Assembly: GCF_008247605.1 (NCBI RefSeq)
Contig: NZ_CP043420.1
Location: forward strand, 3,100,001-3,164,000
Length of the DNA: 64,000 bases
Source of the DNA: Kushneria phosphatilytica
GTDB lineage: Bacteria; Pseudomonadota; Gammaproteobacteria; Pseudomonadales; Halomonadaceae
Reading direction: 5' to 3'
In this document: in pieces, positions 11,128 through 21,216 of the stretch
Layout: the number at the start of each line of letters is the position of its first letter
Position numbering within the stretch: position 1 is the first letter of the stretch
Position numbers and translations under genes: made by a program
Notes under the pieces: model-generated
The model's input: the letters and a program-made list of their open reading frames with translations, nothing else
Told to the model about the DNA's origin: nothing
Databases searched by the model: none

Positions 11128-11163
11128 CAAAAACGGCCCCATCCGCCAACGCGGACAGGGCCG
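11128..11163 (-). terminator. Intrinsic terminator after dnaJ
   Basis: CGGCCC-TCCGC pairs with GCGGA-GGGCCG (11134-11163), followed on the minus strand by a T-run at 11128-11133. It lies 24 bp after the dnaJ stop and ends the grpE-dnaK-dnaJ unit. Confidence 0.88.
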
Positions 11164-11186
11164 ATAGGCATCTCGCCATGGGCTGA

Positions 11187-12341
<1,155 letters not shown>

Positions 12342-12371
12342 TCACTGCGCCCTCCGAAGTCACTTGCCCGC

Positions 12372-12402
12372 AAAAACAACGCGGGAGCCAGGCCCCCGCG
12401 TT
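12372..12402 (-). terminator. Hairpin with T-run between dnaK and dnaJ
   Basis: AACGCGGG (12378-12385) pairs with CCCGCGTT (12395-12402). On the minus strand it is followed by GTTTTTG. It probably attenuates transcription from dnaK into dnaJ, allowing more DnaK than DnaJ. Confidence 0.8.
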
Positions 12403-12424
12403 GTGCATCAGGCAGGTGCCTGCC

Positions 12425-14350
12425 TTACTGCTTTTTCTGGTCGTCGTTGACTTCTTCGTAGTCCGCGTCGACCACATCGTCGTCAGCCTTGCCGGTGCTG
12501 CCCTGAGTCTGTGCGCCGTCCTGGTTTTCACCCTGTTCGGCGTACATCTTCTGGGCCAGATTGCCGGAAGCCTCGGTCAGCGCATCCAGTTTCGACTGGA
12601 TGTGTTCCTGGTCGTCGCCCTTGGTCGCTTCCTCAAGCTCGCTGATGGCGGTCTCGATCTGCTGACGCTCTTCGTCGCTGGCCTTGTCACCGGCTTCATC
12701 AAGCGTCTTGCGAGCAGCGTGAATCATGCCGTCGGCCTGGTTACGCAGCTGCACAAGCTCTTCGAACTTCTTGTCCTCGGCCTCGTGCGCCTCGGCATCC
12801 TGGACCATCTGGTCGATCTCTTCCTCGGTCAGACCACCGGAAGCCTTGATCTCGATCGACTGTTCCTTGCCGGTTGCCTTGTCCTTCGCAGAGACGTTGA
12901 GAATGCCGTTGGCATCAAGGTCGAACGCCACTTCGATCTGCGGAACACCGCGTGGTGCCGGCGGAATATCCGAGAGGTCGAAACGACCCAGCGACTTGTT
13001 CTGACCCGACTGCTTGCGCTCACCCTGCAGCACGTGAATGGTCACGGCTGTCTGGTTGTCCTCGGCAGTGGAGAAGGTCTGAGTCTTCTTGGTCGGGATC
13101 GTGGTGTTCTTCTCGATCAGCGGCGTCATCACGCCACCCAGGGTTTCGATCCCCAGCGTCAGCGGCGTCACATCAAGCAGCAGCACGTCCTTGACGTCAC
13201 CACCAAGCACGCCGCCCTGCAGAGCCGCACCTACCGCCACGGCTTCGTCCGGGTTGACGTCCTTGCGCGCATCCTTGCCAAAGAACTCGGCGACCTTCTT
13301 CTGCACCAGCGGCATACGGGTCTGACCGCCGACCAGAATCACATCATGAATTTCGCTGCTGGACAGGCCAGCGTCTTCCATGGCGGTCTTGCAGGGTTCC
13401 AGCGAACGCTGCACCAGATCCTCGACCAGCGACTCCAGCTTGGCCCGCGTGACCTTGACGGCCATGTGCTTGGGACCATTCTGATCCGCAGTGATATAAG
13501 GCAGATTGACTTCGGTCTGCTGTGCGGCAGAAAGCTCGATCTTGGCCTTTTCGGCTGCTTCCTTGAGACGCTGCATGGCCAGCGAATCACCGGAGAGATC
13601 GATGCCCGAATCATTCTTGAACTGCTGAACCAGATAATCGATCAGCTTGAGATCAAAGTCTTCGCCACCCAGGAAGGTGTCACCATTGGTGGCCAGCACT
13701 TCAAACTGCTTCTCGCCATCGACGTCAGCGACTTCAATGATCGAGATGTCAAAGGTACCGCCGCCCAGGTCATAGACCGCGATGGTTCGGTCGCCACCAC
13801 TGCGGTCCATGCCATAGGCCAGTGCAGCGGCGGTCGGCTCGTTGATGATGCGCTTGACTTCAAGACCGGCAATACGGCCGGCATCCTTGGTGGCCTGACG
13901 CTGCGAGTCATTGAAGTAGGCCGGCACGGTAATGACCGCTTCGGTCACTTCTTCGCCGAGATAGTCCTCGGCAGTTTTCTTCATCTTCTTGAGTACTTCC
14001 GCGCTGACCTGCGGCGGTGCCATCTTCTGATCGTTGACCTGTACCCAGGCATCGCCATTGTCGGCTTCGACGATCTTGAAGGGCACCATCTTGATGTCCT
14101 TCTGTACCACATCGTCGCTGAACTTGCGGCCGATCAGACGCTTGATGGCATACAGTGTATTGGACGGGTTGGTGACGGCCTGGCGCTTGGCCGCCTGACC
14201 CACCAGTGTCTCGCCGTCATCGGTATAACCGACGATGGAGGGCGTCGTGCGGGCACCTTCCGCGTTTTCGATTACCCGCGTCTTGTCACCATCGAGAACG
14301 GCCACGCAGGAGTTGGTCGTTCCCAGGTCGATACCGATAATGCGTCCCAT
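12425..14350 (-). CDS. dnaK: Molecular chaperone DnaK (Hsp70)
   Basis: 641 aa. The ATPase domain begins [18 protein letters not shown] and has the [13 protein letters not shown] phosphate loop. The substrate domain includes [17 protein letters not shown], and the C-terminal tail is acidic ([14 protein letters not shown]). The ATG at 14348-14350 has AGGTG upstream; an in-frame extension to 14395 is not used. It is the middle gene of grpE-dnaK-dnaJ under the heat-shock promoter upstream of grpE. Confidence 0.98.
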   Translation of the reverse strand: MGRIIGIDLGTTNSCVAVLDGDKTRVIENAEGARTTPSIVGYTDDGETLVGQAAKRQAVTNPSNTLYAIKRLIGRKFSDDVVQKDIKMVPFKIVEADNGDAWVQVNDQKMAPPQVSAEVLKKMKKTAEDYLGEEVTEAVITVPAYFNDSQRQATKDAGRIAGLEVKRIINEPTAAALAYGMDRSGGDRTIAVYDLGGGTFDISIIEVADVDGEKQFEVLATNGDTFLGGEDFDLKLIDYLVQQFKNDSGIDLSGDSLAMQRLKEAAEKAKIELSAAQQTEVNLPYITADQNGPKHMAVKVTRAKLESLVEDLVQRSLEPCKTAMEDAGLSSSEIHDVILVGGQTRMPLVQKKVAEFFGKDARKDVNPDEAVAVGAALQGGVLGGDVKDVLLLDVTPLTLGIETLGGVMTPLIEKNTTIPTKKTQTFSTAEDNQTAVTIHVLQGERKQSGQNKSLGRFDLSDIPPAPRGVPQIEVAFDLDANGILNVSAKDKATGKEQSIEIKASGGLTEEEIDQMVQDAEAHEAEDKKFEELVQLRNQADGMIHAARKTLDEAGDKASDEERQQIETAISELEEATKGDDQEHIQSKLDALTEASGNLAQKMYAEQGENQDGAQTQGSTGKADDDVVDADYEEVNDDQKKQ

Positions 14351-14474
14351 GGTGTCACCTCGAAAAAAATCGTCTGACTCAATCATCTGCGGCAAGTGCC
14401 GCGTCGCTGTCTGCTTATGTGGGGTATGCCTGGGCCGCTTTCAAGGCCCGGGCAACACCTTCCGAATTCAGCAG

Positions 14475-15128
14475 TTATGAACCCTGCCCATCCGGGGCCT
14501 TGCTGACGACCACCATCGCCGGACGAACCAATCGACCGTTGAGGGTGTATCCCTTTTGCATCACATCCATCACGGTGTTGGGCTCCATCTCCGGGTTGGG
14601 CACCATCGACATGGCCTCGTGATACTGCGGATCAAAGGGCTCGCCCTGCGGCTCAACCTGCTCAACACCAAACTTGCCCAGCACATCGAGCTGCATCTTC
14701 AGGGTCATCGATACCCCTTCACGATGGGTCTCGGTGGCCTCATCACCCATGTTTTCCAGGGCCTTCTCGAGACTGTCGACGACCGGCAGCAGCTCCTTGA
14801 CGAACTTCTCCAGCGCGAACTTGCGCGCTTTTTCGACATCCTGTTCGGCCCGCCGACGAGCATTCTGGGCTTCCGCGGAAGCTCGTAATTGCTGCTCCTT
14901 CGCCTGCTCGAGCTCTGTTTCCAGCTCGGCAACACGAGAAGCCAGCACATCGGCTTCGGGATCTCCGCCTTCGAACGTTTCCCCTTCTGCGTGAAGGGCG
15001 TCGCTCTCTTCCAGCGTCTCGCCAATGTTCTCGGACGCAACCTGTTCGTCTTCCAGCGGCTGAGGCTCGGCATCACGCTCCGCGCGCTCGAGCTCTTCAT
15101 CCCTGGGCTGCTGTGGATCTCTGGCCAT
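14475..15128 (-). CDS. grpE: Nucleotide exchange factor GrpE
   Basis: 217 aa. A long acidic N-terminal region and coiled coil ([28 protein letters not shown]) are followed by the conserved [16 protein letters not shown] and the C-terminal [18 protein letters not shown] beta domain. It releases ADP from DnaK. It is the first gene of the heat-shock operon; the ATG at 15126-15128 is preceded by AGGAGG. Confidence 0.96.
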   Translation of the reverse strand: MARDPQQPRDEELERAERDAEPQPLEDEQVASENIGETLEESDALHAEGETFEGGDPEADVLASRVAELETELEQAKEQQLRASAEAQNARRRAEQDVEKARKFALEKFVKELLPVVDSLEKALENMGDEATETHREGVSMTLKMQLDVLGKFGVEQVEPQGEPFDPQYHEAMSMVPNPEMEPNTVMDVMQKGYTLNGRLVRPAMVVVSKAPDGQGS

Positions 15129-15227
15129 ACGAGAAGCCTCCTGTTGAAAACCGTTGCCTCTCCGAACTCGTCATGTTCCTGACGATCGGACAATGCCGGC
15201 CGCGATAGCGGCGCTGTCTGCGCCCTG

Positions 15228-15255
15228 TAATGGGGATGATCACCGCAATCTCAAG
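15228..15255 (-). promoter_or_regulatory. Sigma-32 heat-shock promoter of grpE-dnaK-dnaJ
   Basis: On the minus strand CTTGAGA (15249-15255), a 13-bp spacer and CCCCATTA (15228-15235) match the sigma-32 consensus CTTGAAA/CCCCATnT with one change in the -35. It lies about 100 bp upstream of the grpE start and inside the recN divergent region. Confidence 0.85.
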
Positions 15256-15317
15256 TCTGTCGTTAAAGGAAAGGTCAATCAGAGAGGCAGGCAGGGATTG
15301 AAGGGCAAACCCGATCA

Positions 15318-15351
15318 CTGTATAAAAAACCAGACCCGTACTTTTATACAG
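15318..15351 (+). promoter_or_regulatory. Two LexA boxes upstream of recN
   Basis: Box 1, CTGTATAAAAAACCAG (15318-15333), fits CTG-N10-CAG exactly. Box 2, CCGTACTTTTATACAG (15336-15351), keeps the right half. They are 2 bp apart and end 9 bp before the recN ATG. Tandem boxes are typical of tightly repressed recN genes. Confidence 0.85.
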
Positions 15352-15360
15352 GGAGCGACC

Positions 15361-17034
15361 ATGCTGGCACAGCTCACCATTCGTGATTACGCCATCGTCG
15401 AAGATCTGGAACTGGACTTTCGCAGCGGCATGACGGCCATTACCGGGGAAACCGGGGCCGGCAAATCCATTCTGCTGGGCGCTCTGTCGCTCTGTCTGGG
15501 TGAGCGTGCCGATGCCGGTAGCGTACGTCACGGCGCGCGCCGGGCTGAGCTCTCGGCCCGGTTTGATATCAGCCACCTTCCGGAAGCCAGGGCGTGGTTG
15601 CAAGAGCGTGAACTCGACGACGACGAGTGTCTGTTGCGTCGCACCATTGCCAGCGAAGGTCGCTCGAAGGCGTGGATCAACGGCACCCCCTGCACCATTG
15701 CCGACCTCCGGGCACTTGGTGAACAACTGATCCACATCCATGGCCAGCATGCTCATCAGGCACTGTTACGTGAAGACACCCACCTGCGGATGCTGGATGA
15801 ATTCGCTGGCCTGCAAACACAGACTGAAACCCTGGCAAGCCATTATCGGCACTGGCAACAGATCCGCCGGCGGCTCAAGCAGGCGCGTGAAGCAGATGAT
15901 GAAACCAGGGCACGACGTCAGTTGCTGCGCTACCAGGTCGAAGAGCTTGATCACCTCGCCCTGGAGGAGGATGAACTGACAGTACTGGAGCAGCAGCAGA
16001 CCGAACTGGCCAATGCCGAGCAGATCGTTGGCGATGCCCAGTTCGCCGCAGACTGCTGCGATCATGATGAGGATGGAGCCCTGTCACGCCTCTCCAGAGC
16101 CATGCAACGCCTGGACCAGCTACCCGGTGCCGATCATGGCAGATTGGCCGAGGTGCGAGAAATGCTCGACAGCGCGCGGATTCAGCTTGAAGAGGCCGGA
16201 CGCGAGTTGCACTACCATGTCGAAACTACCGAACTTGATCCCGAACGACTGGAGCGCATAGAAGAACGTCTGGCAGAAGTACATCGCATCGCCCGCAAGC
16301 ATCATGTCATGCCGGAAGAAGTCACGACGCTGCATCGCCGGCTGCGCGATGAACTGAATCAGCTCGATGATGATGAACAGGATATCGATACCCTGGCCCG
16401 TGAGAGCGAGACGGCGCGAGAGAGCTGGCGGGAGCTGGCGCGTACCGTTTCGGAGCGGCGCCATCAGGCAGCCTCCGAGCTGGGTGAGTCGGTTCAACAG
16501 CAACTGACCTTTCTCGGCATGGAAAAGGCCCGCTTCGAGGTGGCAGTCGAGAAACGGGAGACCGCCCAGCCCGATGGCTTTGACCATGTTCGCTTTCTGA
16601 TCAGCGCCAATCCGGGACAGCCGGCCCGACCTCTCACCCGGGTCGCCTCCGGGGGTGAACTGTCACGCATCAGTCTGGCCATTCAGGTCGTAGCAGCGCG
16701 TCACAGCGCCATGTCCCCACTGGTCTTCGATGAAGTCGATGTTGGTATATCCGGCGCCACTGCCGAAATTGTGGGTCAGTTGCTGCGCCAGCTTGGCACC
16801 CACGGTCAGGTACTCTGCGTCACTCACTTGCCTCAGGTGGCAGCTCAGGGCCATCAGCATTTGCACATCGAAAAACAGGCCGGCGACGACAGCACCCATA
16901 CCTCCATGGCACTGCTGGATGAAAGCGGCCGGATTCGCGAGCTGGCCCGCATGCTCGGTGGTGTCAATCTCTCCGATCATACCCTGGCCCATGCCCGTGA
17001 AATGCTGACCAGCAGTCAGCACTCGGCACACTGA
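15361..17034 (+). CDS. recN: DNA repair protein RecN
   Basis: 557-aa SMC-like ATPase of recombinational double-strand break repair. It has Walker A in ITGETGAGKSILLGAL, a central coiled coil, an ABC signature region in TRVASGGELSRISLA, and Walker B in SPLVFDEVDVGISG. The ATG at 15361 gives the family length and the standard MLAQLTIRDYAIVEDL start. It is SOS-controlled, judging from the tandem LexA boxes just upstream. Confidence 0.97.
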   Translation: MLAQLTIRDYAIVEDLELDFRSGMTAITGETGAGKSILLGALSLCLGERADAGSVRHGARRAELSARFDISHLPEARAWLQERELDDDECLLRRTIASEGRSKAWINGTPCTIADLRALGEQLIHIHGQHAHQALLREDTHLRMLDEFAGLQTQTETLASHYRHWQQIRRRLKQAREADDETRARRQLLRYQVEELDHLALEEDELTVLEQQQTELANAEQIVGDAQFAADCCDHDEDGALSRLSRAMQRLDQLPGADHGRLAEVREMLDSARIQLEEAGRELHYHVETTELDPERLERIEERLAEVHRIARKHHVMPEEVTTLHRRLRDELNQLDDDEQDIDTLARESETARESWRELARTVSERRHQAASELGESVQQQLTFLGMEKARFEVAVEKRETAQPDGFDHVRFLISANPGQPARPLTRVASGGELSRISLAIQVVAARHSAMSPLVFDEVDVGISGATAEIVGQLLRQLGTHGQVLCVTHLPQVAAQGHQHLHIEKQAGDDSTHTSMALLDESGRIRELARMLGGVNLSDHTLAHAREMLTSSQHSAH

Positions 17035-17076
17035 ACCTGTTTCGTCCAGGCACTGGCCTGGCCGCAGACATCAGAG

Positions 17077-17119
17077 AAAAAAGGGGGCGCTGCAGCCAGA
17101 CTGCAGCGCCCCCCTTTTT
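17077..17119. terminator. Bidirectional terminator between recN and fur
   Basis: A long perfect GC stem (GGGGGCGCTGCAG / CTGCAGCGCCCCC, 17083-17114) is flanked by an A-run on the left and a T-run on the right, so it serves both convergent genes. Confidence 0.92.
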
Positions 17120-17156
17120 CATGCGTTTACAGGCTACTCGGCGCCACTAGCCGTAA

Positions 17157-17612
17157 TCAGCGTCGATTACCACCACCATCCTGCCGTGTCGCCGTTGATC
17201 CTTTCGGACGCACATACAGTACCAGGGCATGGTCCACCAGCTCATAACCACGCTGCTCAGCCAGCTCACGCTGGCGGCGTTCGATGTCCTGATCGAAGAA
17301 TTCAATGATTTCGCCGCTTTCCAGACAGAGCATATGATCATGATGCTCTTCCTGTGACATTTCGAAGACCGCATGACCGCCGTCAAAGTTATGACGTACC
17401 ACCAGACCAGCAGCCTCGAACTGAGTCAGAACGCGATACACCGTAGCCAGTCCCACGTCTTCACCGGAGTCGAGCAGCGCCTTATAGACGTCTTCGGCGC
17501 TCATGTGGAGCTCCTCTGCCTCCCGGGTGGCTTCCAGGATCTGCAGGATCTTCACACGGGGAAGGGTGACCTTCAGCCCCGCCTTGCGCAGTTCCTGATT
17601 TCTATCGGACAT
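17157..17612 (-). CDS. fur: Ferric uptake regulator Fur
   Basis: 151-aa iron-responsive repressor. It has the N-terminal winged helix (AGLKVTLPRVKILQIL, VGLATVYRVLTQFEAAGLV) and a C-terminal metal and dimer domain with the HHDHMLC ligand cluster. The CxxC partner cysteine of E. coli Fur is replaced (CLES), as in pseudomonad-type Fur proteins. It is divergent from bamE, the usual gammaproteobacterial pairing. Confidence 0.95.
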   Translation of the reverse strand: MSDRNQELRKAGLKVTLPRVKILQILEATREAEELHMSAEDVYKALLDSGEDVGLATVYRVLTQFEAAGLVVRHNFDGGHAVFEMSQEEHHDHMLCLESGEIIEFFDQDIERRQRELAEQRGYELVDHALVLYVRPKGSTATRQDGGGNRR

Positions 17613-17685
17613 GGCATCTCTTCGCAGTCACTTGATGTATCGGGTATGATCGGCTAAGGCAAACGATAGGGAAAGTCAGGGGCAA

Positions 17686-18096
17686 ATGCAAAACACGTTC
17701 AGACTCGTCGCTTTTTGCTGCTTTATCAGTATTCTGACAGCAGGATGCGTCTACAAGAGAGATCTCCCGCAGGGCAATCTGATCACTGCCGATATGGTCT
17801 CTCAGCTACACCCCGGAATGAGTAGACAGCATGTCCAGCAGATCATGGGCAGTCCGCTGCTGGATGATCCCTTCGATGCGTCGGTATGGGATTATGTCTA
17901 CCGCCTGAAAACCGCTGATGGAGAAATCATTCGCAAGCGAGTCACGCTGAGCTTCAATGACGGCCAGTTGACCAACATCGAGAAAACAGGCGATATCAAT
18001 GCCAGTGAGCGGGCCACGAATGAAGGAGCGCCTGCCTCCGGTGCGGCGATCCAGCCCGGTGAAGTCGTCTCGCCCGATCAGACCGGCGGCTACTGA
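17686..18096 (+). CDS. bamE: Outer membrane assembly lipoprotein BamE (SmpA/OmlA)
   Basis: 136 aa. The signal peptide ends in lipobox LTAGC, followed by the BamE core (YKRDLPQGNLI, LHPGMSRQHVQQIMGSPLL, WDYVYRLK). It is a component of the BAM complex that inserts beta-barrel proteins. An extra 30-residue, low-complexity C-terminal tail is present. It lies between fur and rnfH, a conserved neighbourhood. Confidence 0.94.
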   Translation: MQNTFRLVAFCCFISILTAGCVYKRDLPQGNLITADMVSQLHPGMSRQHVQQIMGSPLLDDPFDASVWDYVYRLKTADGEIIRKRVTLSFNDGQLTNIEKTGDINASERATNEGAPASGAAIQPGEVVSPDQTGGY

Positions 18097-18116
18097 TCTC
18101 ATCTTGCGATCCGGCA

Positions 18117-18419
18117 TCAGCGCTGATGCCGGGCTCGCGCCCGGCGCGCCTGCTTCGGATCGCGCCTGAGCGGGCGATAAATCTCGATACGATCGCCCGG
18201 TTGCACCACTCGGGAGGCTGGGTCGGGCACAGGTTCTCCGAAGATGCCAAAGTCGAGCTCCACCGCTGGCGTTTCAGCGAGGGTAGCAAAACGAATCCGC
18301 AACCCGGAGGACTCGAATGCCTCAAGTACCGTTGTGCCCGGGATCACCTCCAGCGCCATGACCTGCTGATCGGCCGGTTCAGCATAAGCAAGCTCGATGG
18401 TTATACGCTCAGCGTCCAT
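18117..18419 (-). CDS. rnfH: RnfH/RatB-family ubiquitin-like protein
   Basis: About 100 aa of the RnfH family. ITIELAYAEPADQQVMALEVIPGTTV and the end GDRIEIYRPLRRDPKQARRAR match this beta-grasp family. Starts further up (18428, 18449) are possible, but the ATG at 18417-18419 best fits the family length. It overlaps the 3' end of ratA by 11 bp, the classic ratA-rnfH pair. The function in the cell remains poorly defined. Confidence 0.85.
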   Translation of the reverse strand: MDAERITIELAYAEPADQQVMALEVIPGTTVLEAFESSGLRIRFATLAETPAVELDFGIFGEPVPDPASRVVQPGDRIEIYRPLRRDPKQARRARARHQR

Positions 18420-18843
18420 AAACTTCATCGGCGCGTTTGACGAAGGCATCTACCAGCTGTCCCGCAATCTGGCCGAACAGACGCCCAAAGGCCATACCGA
18501 TCAGACGGCTGGAAAACTCGAACTCCAGATTCAACGATACACGACACGCCTCATCGCCCATCGAGGTAAACAGCCACTGCCCTTCAAAGCGCTTGAAAGG
18601 GCCTTCATTGAGCCTCATCTCAATGCGCTGAGGAGGGTGCAACTCATTGCGGGTGCTGAAGGTCTGCTCGATGCCGCCCCGCCCTAGCGTCAGTTCACCG
18701 ATCAAAAGATTCTCACGCTCTTCGATAACACGTGCATGGCGGCAACCGGGCAGAAATTCTGGATAGCTGGAAAAATCGTTGACGAGGTCGAACATCTGTC
18801 GGTCAGTATGTCGCACCAGCGCCGAGCGATTGACTTTAGGCAT
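18409..18843 (-). CDS. ratA: RatA/COQ10-type START-domain protein
   Basis: 144 aa. MPKVNRSALVRHTDRQMFDLVNDFSSYPEFLPGCR and the C-terminal FEFSSRLIGMAFGRLFGQIAGQLVDAF are diagnostic of the RatA/Coq10 family, described either as an inhibitor of 70S association or as a ubiquinone-binding protein. It is the first gene of the ratA-rnfH pair and is divergent from smpB. Confidence 0.92.
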   Translation of the reverse strand: MPKVNRSALVRHTDRQMFDLVNDFSSYPEFLPGCRHARVIEERENLLIGELTLGRGGIEQTFSTRNELHPPQRIEMRLNEGPFKRFEGQWLFTSMGDEACRVSLNLEFEFSSRLIGMAFGRLFGQIAGQLVDAFVKRADEVYGR

Positions 18844-19009
18844 TCACCTCTCCGCTGACGGCCATGGCTTCACAGGCGTATCATGACCGATTTGAATCCA
18901 ATGAAAACTTATTTTAACACAGCATGGCCGGTGGTCTGCCGGCCCCGACTCATCGCGTGAATAATAGCTTACACTGCTCATTTCATCCGAGACATCACAC
19001 AGGACACCC

Positions 19010-19489
19010 ATGGGCAAGAAGAAAGACAAGGCACAAGGTGGCAATCTGATTGCCCAGAATCGCAAGGCTCGGCATGAGTATTTCATCGAGGAAACCTTCG
19101 AAGCCGGTGTGGCCCTGAGCGGCTGGGAAGTCAAGAGCCTGCGTGCCGGACGCTGTCAGCTGGTGGATACATATATTCTGGTGCGTCGCGGCGAAGCCTG
19201 GCTACTGGGCACTCATATCACGCCGCTGAGTACTGCCAGTACACATACGGCGGTGGAGCCGGATCGCACTCGCAAACTGCTGCTGCACAAGAAGGAGATC
19301 GCACGAATCTTCTCTCGCACCCAGGACAAGGGCCATACCTGCGTACCGCTGCGACTCTACTGGAAGGGCCCGCTGGTCAAGTGCGAACTGGCACTGGTGG
19401 TAGGCAAGCAGCAGCATGACAAGCGTGATACCGAGAAAAAGCGTGACTGGGAGCGCCAGAAGGCACGCATCATGCGTAGCCCACGCTAA
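19010..19489 (+). CDS. smpB: SsrA-binding protein SmpB
   Basis: 159 aa, the tmRNA partner in trans-translation. Conserved motifs: [34 protein letters not shown], an OB-fold core, and the basic tail [19 protein letters not shown] that enters the decoding centre. It sits directly upstream of ssrA, a common arrangement. Confidence 0.97.
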   Translation: MGKKKDKAQGGNLIAQNRKARHEYFIEETFEAGVALSGWEVKSLRAGRCQLVDTYILVRRGEAWLLGTHITPLSTASTHTAVEPDRTRKLLLHKKEIARIFSRTQDKGHTCVPLRLYWKGPLVKCELALVVGKQQHDKRDTEKKRDWERQKARIMRSPR

Positions 19490-19501
19490 CAGCTATACGG
19501 C

Positions 19502-19531
19502 TGTACATGACCCGCATTCATGACATACACT
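19502..19531 (+). promoter_or_regulatory. Possible ssrA promoter
   Basis: TGTACA (19502-19507) and TACACT (19526-19531) with an 18-bp spacer end 12 bp before the predicted 5' end of tmRNA. Both hexamers are imperfect sigma-70 matches. Confidence 0.35.
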
Positions 19532-19543
19532 GAGAAACGTATC

Positions 19544-19925
19544 GGGGGCGTTCCGGATTCGACGCCGGTAGTGATCCCTGAGGTGCATGCCGAGAGCGTA
19601 GCGTATCTCGTAAATCCAACGTTACTTTTAAAATAGTCGCAAACGACGAAACCTATGCTCAGGAAGGTGCACTCGCAGCATAAACCCTGCGGGTAATCTT
19701 TCTACCCTGAAGCGATGTGCCTGTTCATCGTGGATGGGCGTGAGCCAAAGCTGACAGGATCGCGAATGACGGCGTCTTCACGTCATTCGTTAAAACTCCG
19801 GAGACTCGCTGTATCGGATCCTGATCGTCGGAGCCGATGCGGCTAAACCAAAAGACGGAACTAAGCATGTAGATCCGAAGGGCTAGCACCGGCGGACGCG
19901 GGTTCAACTCCCGCCGCCTCCACCA
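19544..19925 (+). ncRNA. ssrA: tmRNA (SsrA), tag ANDETYAQEGALAA
   Basis: 382 nt. The 5' end GGGGGCG pairs with CGCCTCC before the terminal ACCA, forming the acceptor stem. GTTCAACTC in the T-loop region and the GGATTCGAC of the 5' domain are tmRNA hallmarks. The tag frame runs from GCA at 19639 to TAA at 19681-19683 and encodes ANDETYAQEGALAA. The last 30 nt (19896-19925) lie in the prophage attachment repeat, so the present 3' end was supplied by the phage. Confidence 0.95.
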
Positions 19926-19963
19926 AACAGCAAAAGGGCCGCTGAGCAATCAGCGGCCCTTTT
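19896..19963 (+). repeat. attL, 68-bp attachment repeat
   Basis: This stretch is identical over 68 bp to 59169-59236. It comprises the last 30 nt of ssrA (ACGCGGGTTCAACTC...CCACCA), a short spacer and the ssrA terminator hairpin. It marks the left junction of the prophage. Confidence 0.93.
19932..19963 (+). terminator. ssrA terminator within attL
   Basis: AAAAGGGCCGCTGA and TCAGCGGCCCTTTT form a perfect stem around a GCAA loop with a T-rich tail. The same hairpin is present in attR, so both the restored tmRNA and the displaced chromosomal end retain a terminator. Confidence 0.9.
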
Positions 19964-20026
19964 CTTTGCTTAAACAGTGACTTATGGCACTTTTACTTAG
20001 CGACACCCATGGACAAAAATTGATCA

Positions 20027-20084
20027 GATGGGCATGAAATGGGCTGTGATGGGCATAGCCAAGGCAACATTTAAGGCAACATTT
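20027..20084 (+). repeat. Short direct repeats beside attL
   Basis: GATGGGCAT occurs at 20027-20035 and 20048-20056. AAGGCAACATTT is then perfectly tandem at 20061-20072 and 20073-20084. They lie 64-121 bp inside the left prophage end and may be arm-type integrase sites. The rest of the gap 19964-20348 shows no credible gene. Confidence 0.5.
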
Positions 20085-20348
20085 TTAGCCCTTCCAGAAG
20101 GGTTTATCTCCCATTCCTGAGTCTTCCATCATCACCTCGCCCACGTCTCTCTTTCCGTATGGTCAAAACGCAACAAATCGCAACGTTTTCCCCTGCTCCA
20201 GTCTTCCACGCAGCCCGTGCTGCGGCTGGCGTTGTAGAATCTGCGGCACTGCATCAAAACCGACCCATTTAGCGCGCAGGCGGGGCGGGGAGTCGACGGC
20301 GCGCCGGCGGCTTAGGATGCAGCCAACCAGCTGTGGATAAGGTGAAGC

Positions 20349-21179
20349 ATGGTAGAGCGGGTGATCGGTAATGCGGGACAAGAACTGAACGCTCAGTACA
20401 GTCTCGAAATCATTCAGGGCTTGGAGGGATTGGTACTTGCCTCTCGTAGTGGCAACCATCGAAACAGCGATTACGGTACCGCTCTGACAATACTACTCCA
20501 ACGATGCCAAGCTATCGGGCTCGACTCGCTTTACATCTATGTCGTCTCACAGCTCATGCTGAAAGCACGCTCTTCTATTGAAGAGCTAAGCATCGCGATC
20601 GATGGGCGCAGGGATATCCCTCTGCAATCCTTCGACTGCATACGGCTTCATCATCTCATTGGTAGAGAGCAGGAGAAAATCAGAGCGGATTCTGACTCAC
20701 CAGCCAAAGGCGGGAACCGCACCAAGCGAATCCTCCTGCACCATCCAAACGCTGATAGAGCATTCTGGAATGATATAGCGAACGCTTCACACCTTGGGCA
20801 GCAAATACATGCAGGCACCAAACCTTCCGAAGCACCGAGCGACGACAGTCACACATTACTTGGCACGACTATGCCAAAAGCTGCCGCTCGAACAGTAGTC
20901 ACCTATGCCCGGGATCCGAAGGTGGTGGTTTGGGTAATAGCTCAGGCACAAGGTATATGTGAATTTTGCGGTTCGAGCGCTCCCTTTCACCGCAGTGATG
21001 GAACTCCCTATCTCGAAGTACATCATGTCCGACCGCTTGCTGCAGGTGGCAGTGACACCACCACGAACACAGTTGCCGTTTGCCCAAACTGCCATCGACG
21101 CTTCCACCATGCCGCCAATCCAGATGAGCTGATTACGGAGGCCATCCAGCAAGTCGATCGGCTCATAGATGAACGATAA
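20349..21179 (+). CDS. HNH endonuclease-domain protein (prophage cargo)
   Basis: 276 aa. The C-terminal domain (about residues 195-260) is a McrA-like HNH nuclease with paired zinc cysteines: CEFCG, YLEVHHVRPLAAGGSDTTTNTVAVCPNCHRRFHH. The N-terminal 180 residues (LEIIQGLEGLVLASRSGNHR...) are not recognised; they could bind modified DNA, by analogy with McrA-type restriction enzymes. The ATG has AAGGTG upstream. As the first gene inside attL it is cargo rather than a P2 function. Defence against modified DNA is an inference. Confidence 0.78.
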   Translation: MVERVIGNAGQELNAQYSLEIIQGLEGLVLASRSGNHRNSDYGTALTILLQRCQAIGLDSLYIYVVSQLMLKARSSIEELSIAIDGRRDIPLQSFDCIRLHHLIGREQEKIRADSDSPAKGGNRTKRILLHHPNADRAFWNDIANASHLGQQIHAGTKPSEAPSDDSHTLLGTTMPKAAARTVVTYARDPKVVVWVIAQAQGICEFCGSSAPFHRSDGTPYLEVHHVRPLAAGGSDTTTNTVAVCPNCHRRFHHAANPDELITEAIQQVDRLIDER

Positions 21180-21199
21180 AAGCCGCCCATTTGGGCGGC
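21178..21199 (-). terminator. Terminator after the Dam-like gene
   Basis: GCCGCCCA (21182-21189) and TGGGCGGC (21192-21199) form a perfect stem followed on the minus strand by TTTT. It sits in the 37-bp convergent gap between the HNH and methylase genes and may work in both directions. Confidence 0.75.
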
Positions 21200-21216
21200 C
21201 CTTCGAGACTCCGTTC

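Noticed and set aside
12401..14377. A 658-codon open frame antisense to dnaK
   Set aside because: Long antisense frames over dnaK are a known by-product of its codon bias. The sense protein is unmistakable and this frame has no family features.
14428..14455. Possible terminator between grpE and dnaK
   Set aside because: A weak GC stem without a T-run; the genes are expected to be co-transcribed.
19725..19949. A 74-codon minus-strand frame over the tmRNA 3' end and terminator (contains WWRRRELNPRP)
   Set aside because: This peptide is a familiar false translation of the structural RNA's 3' region. The tmRNA explains the sequence.
20163..20459. A 98-codon minus-strand frame at the left prophage end
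   Set aside because: No ribosome site or family features; it overlaps the start of the HNH gene.
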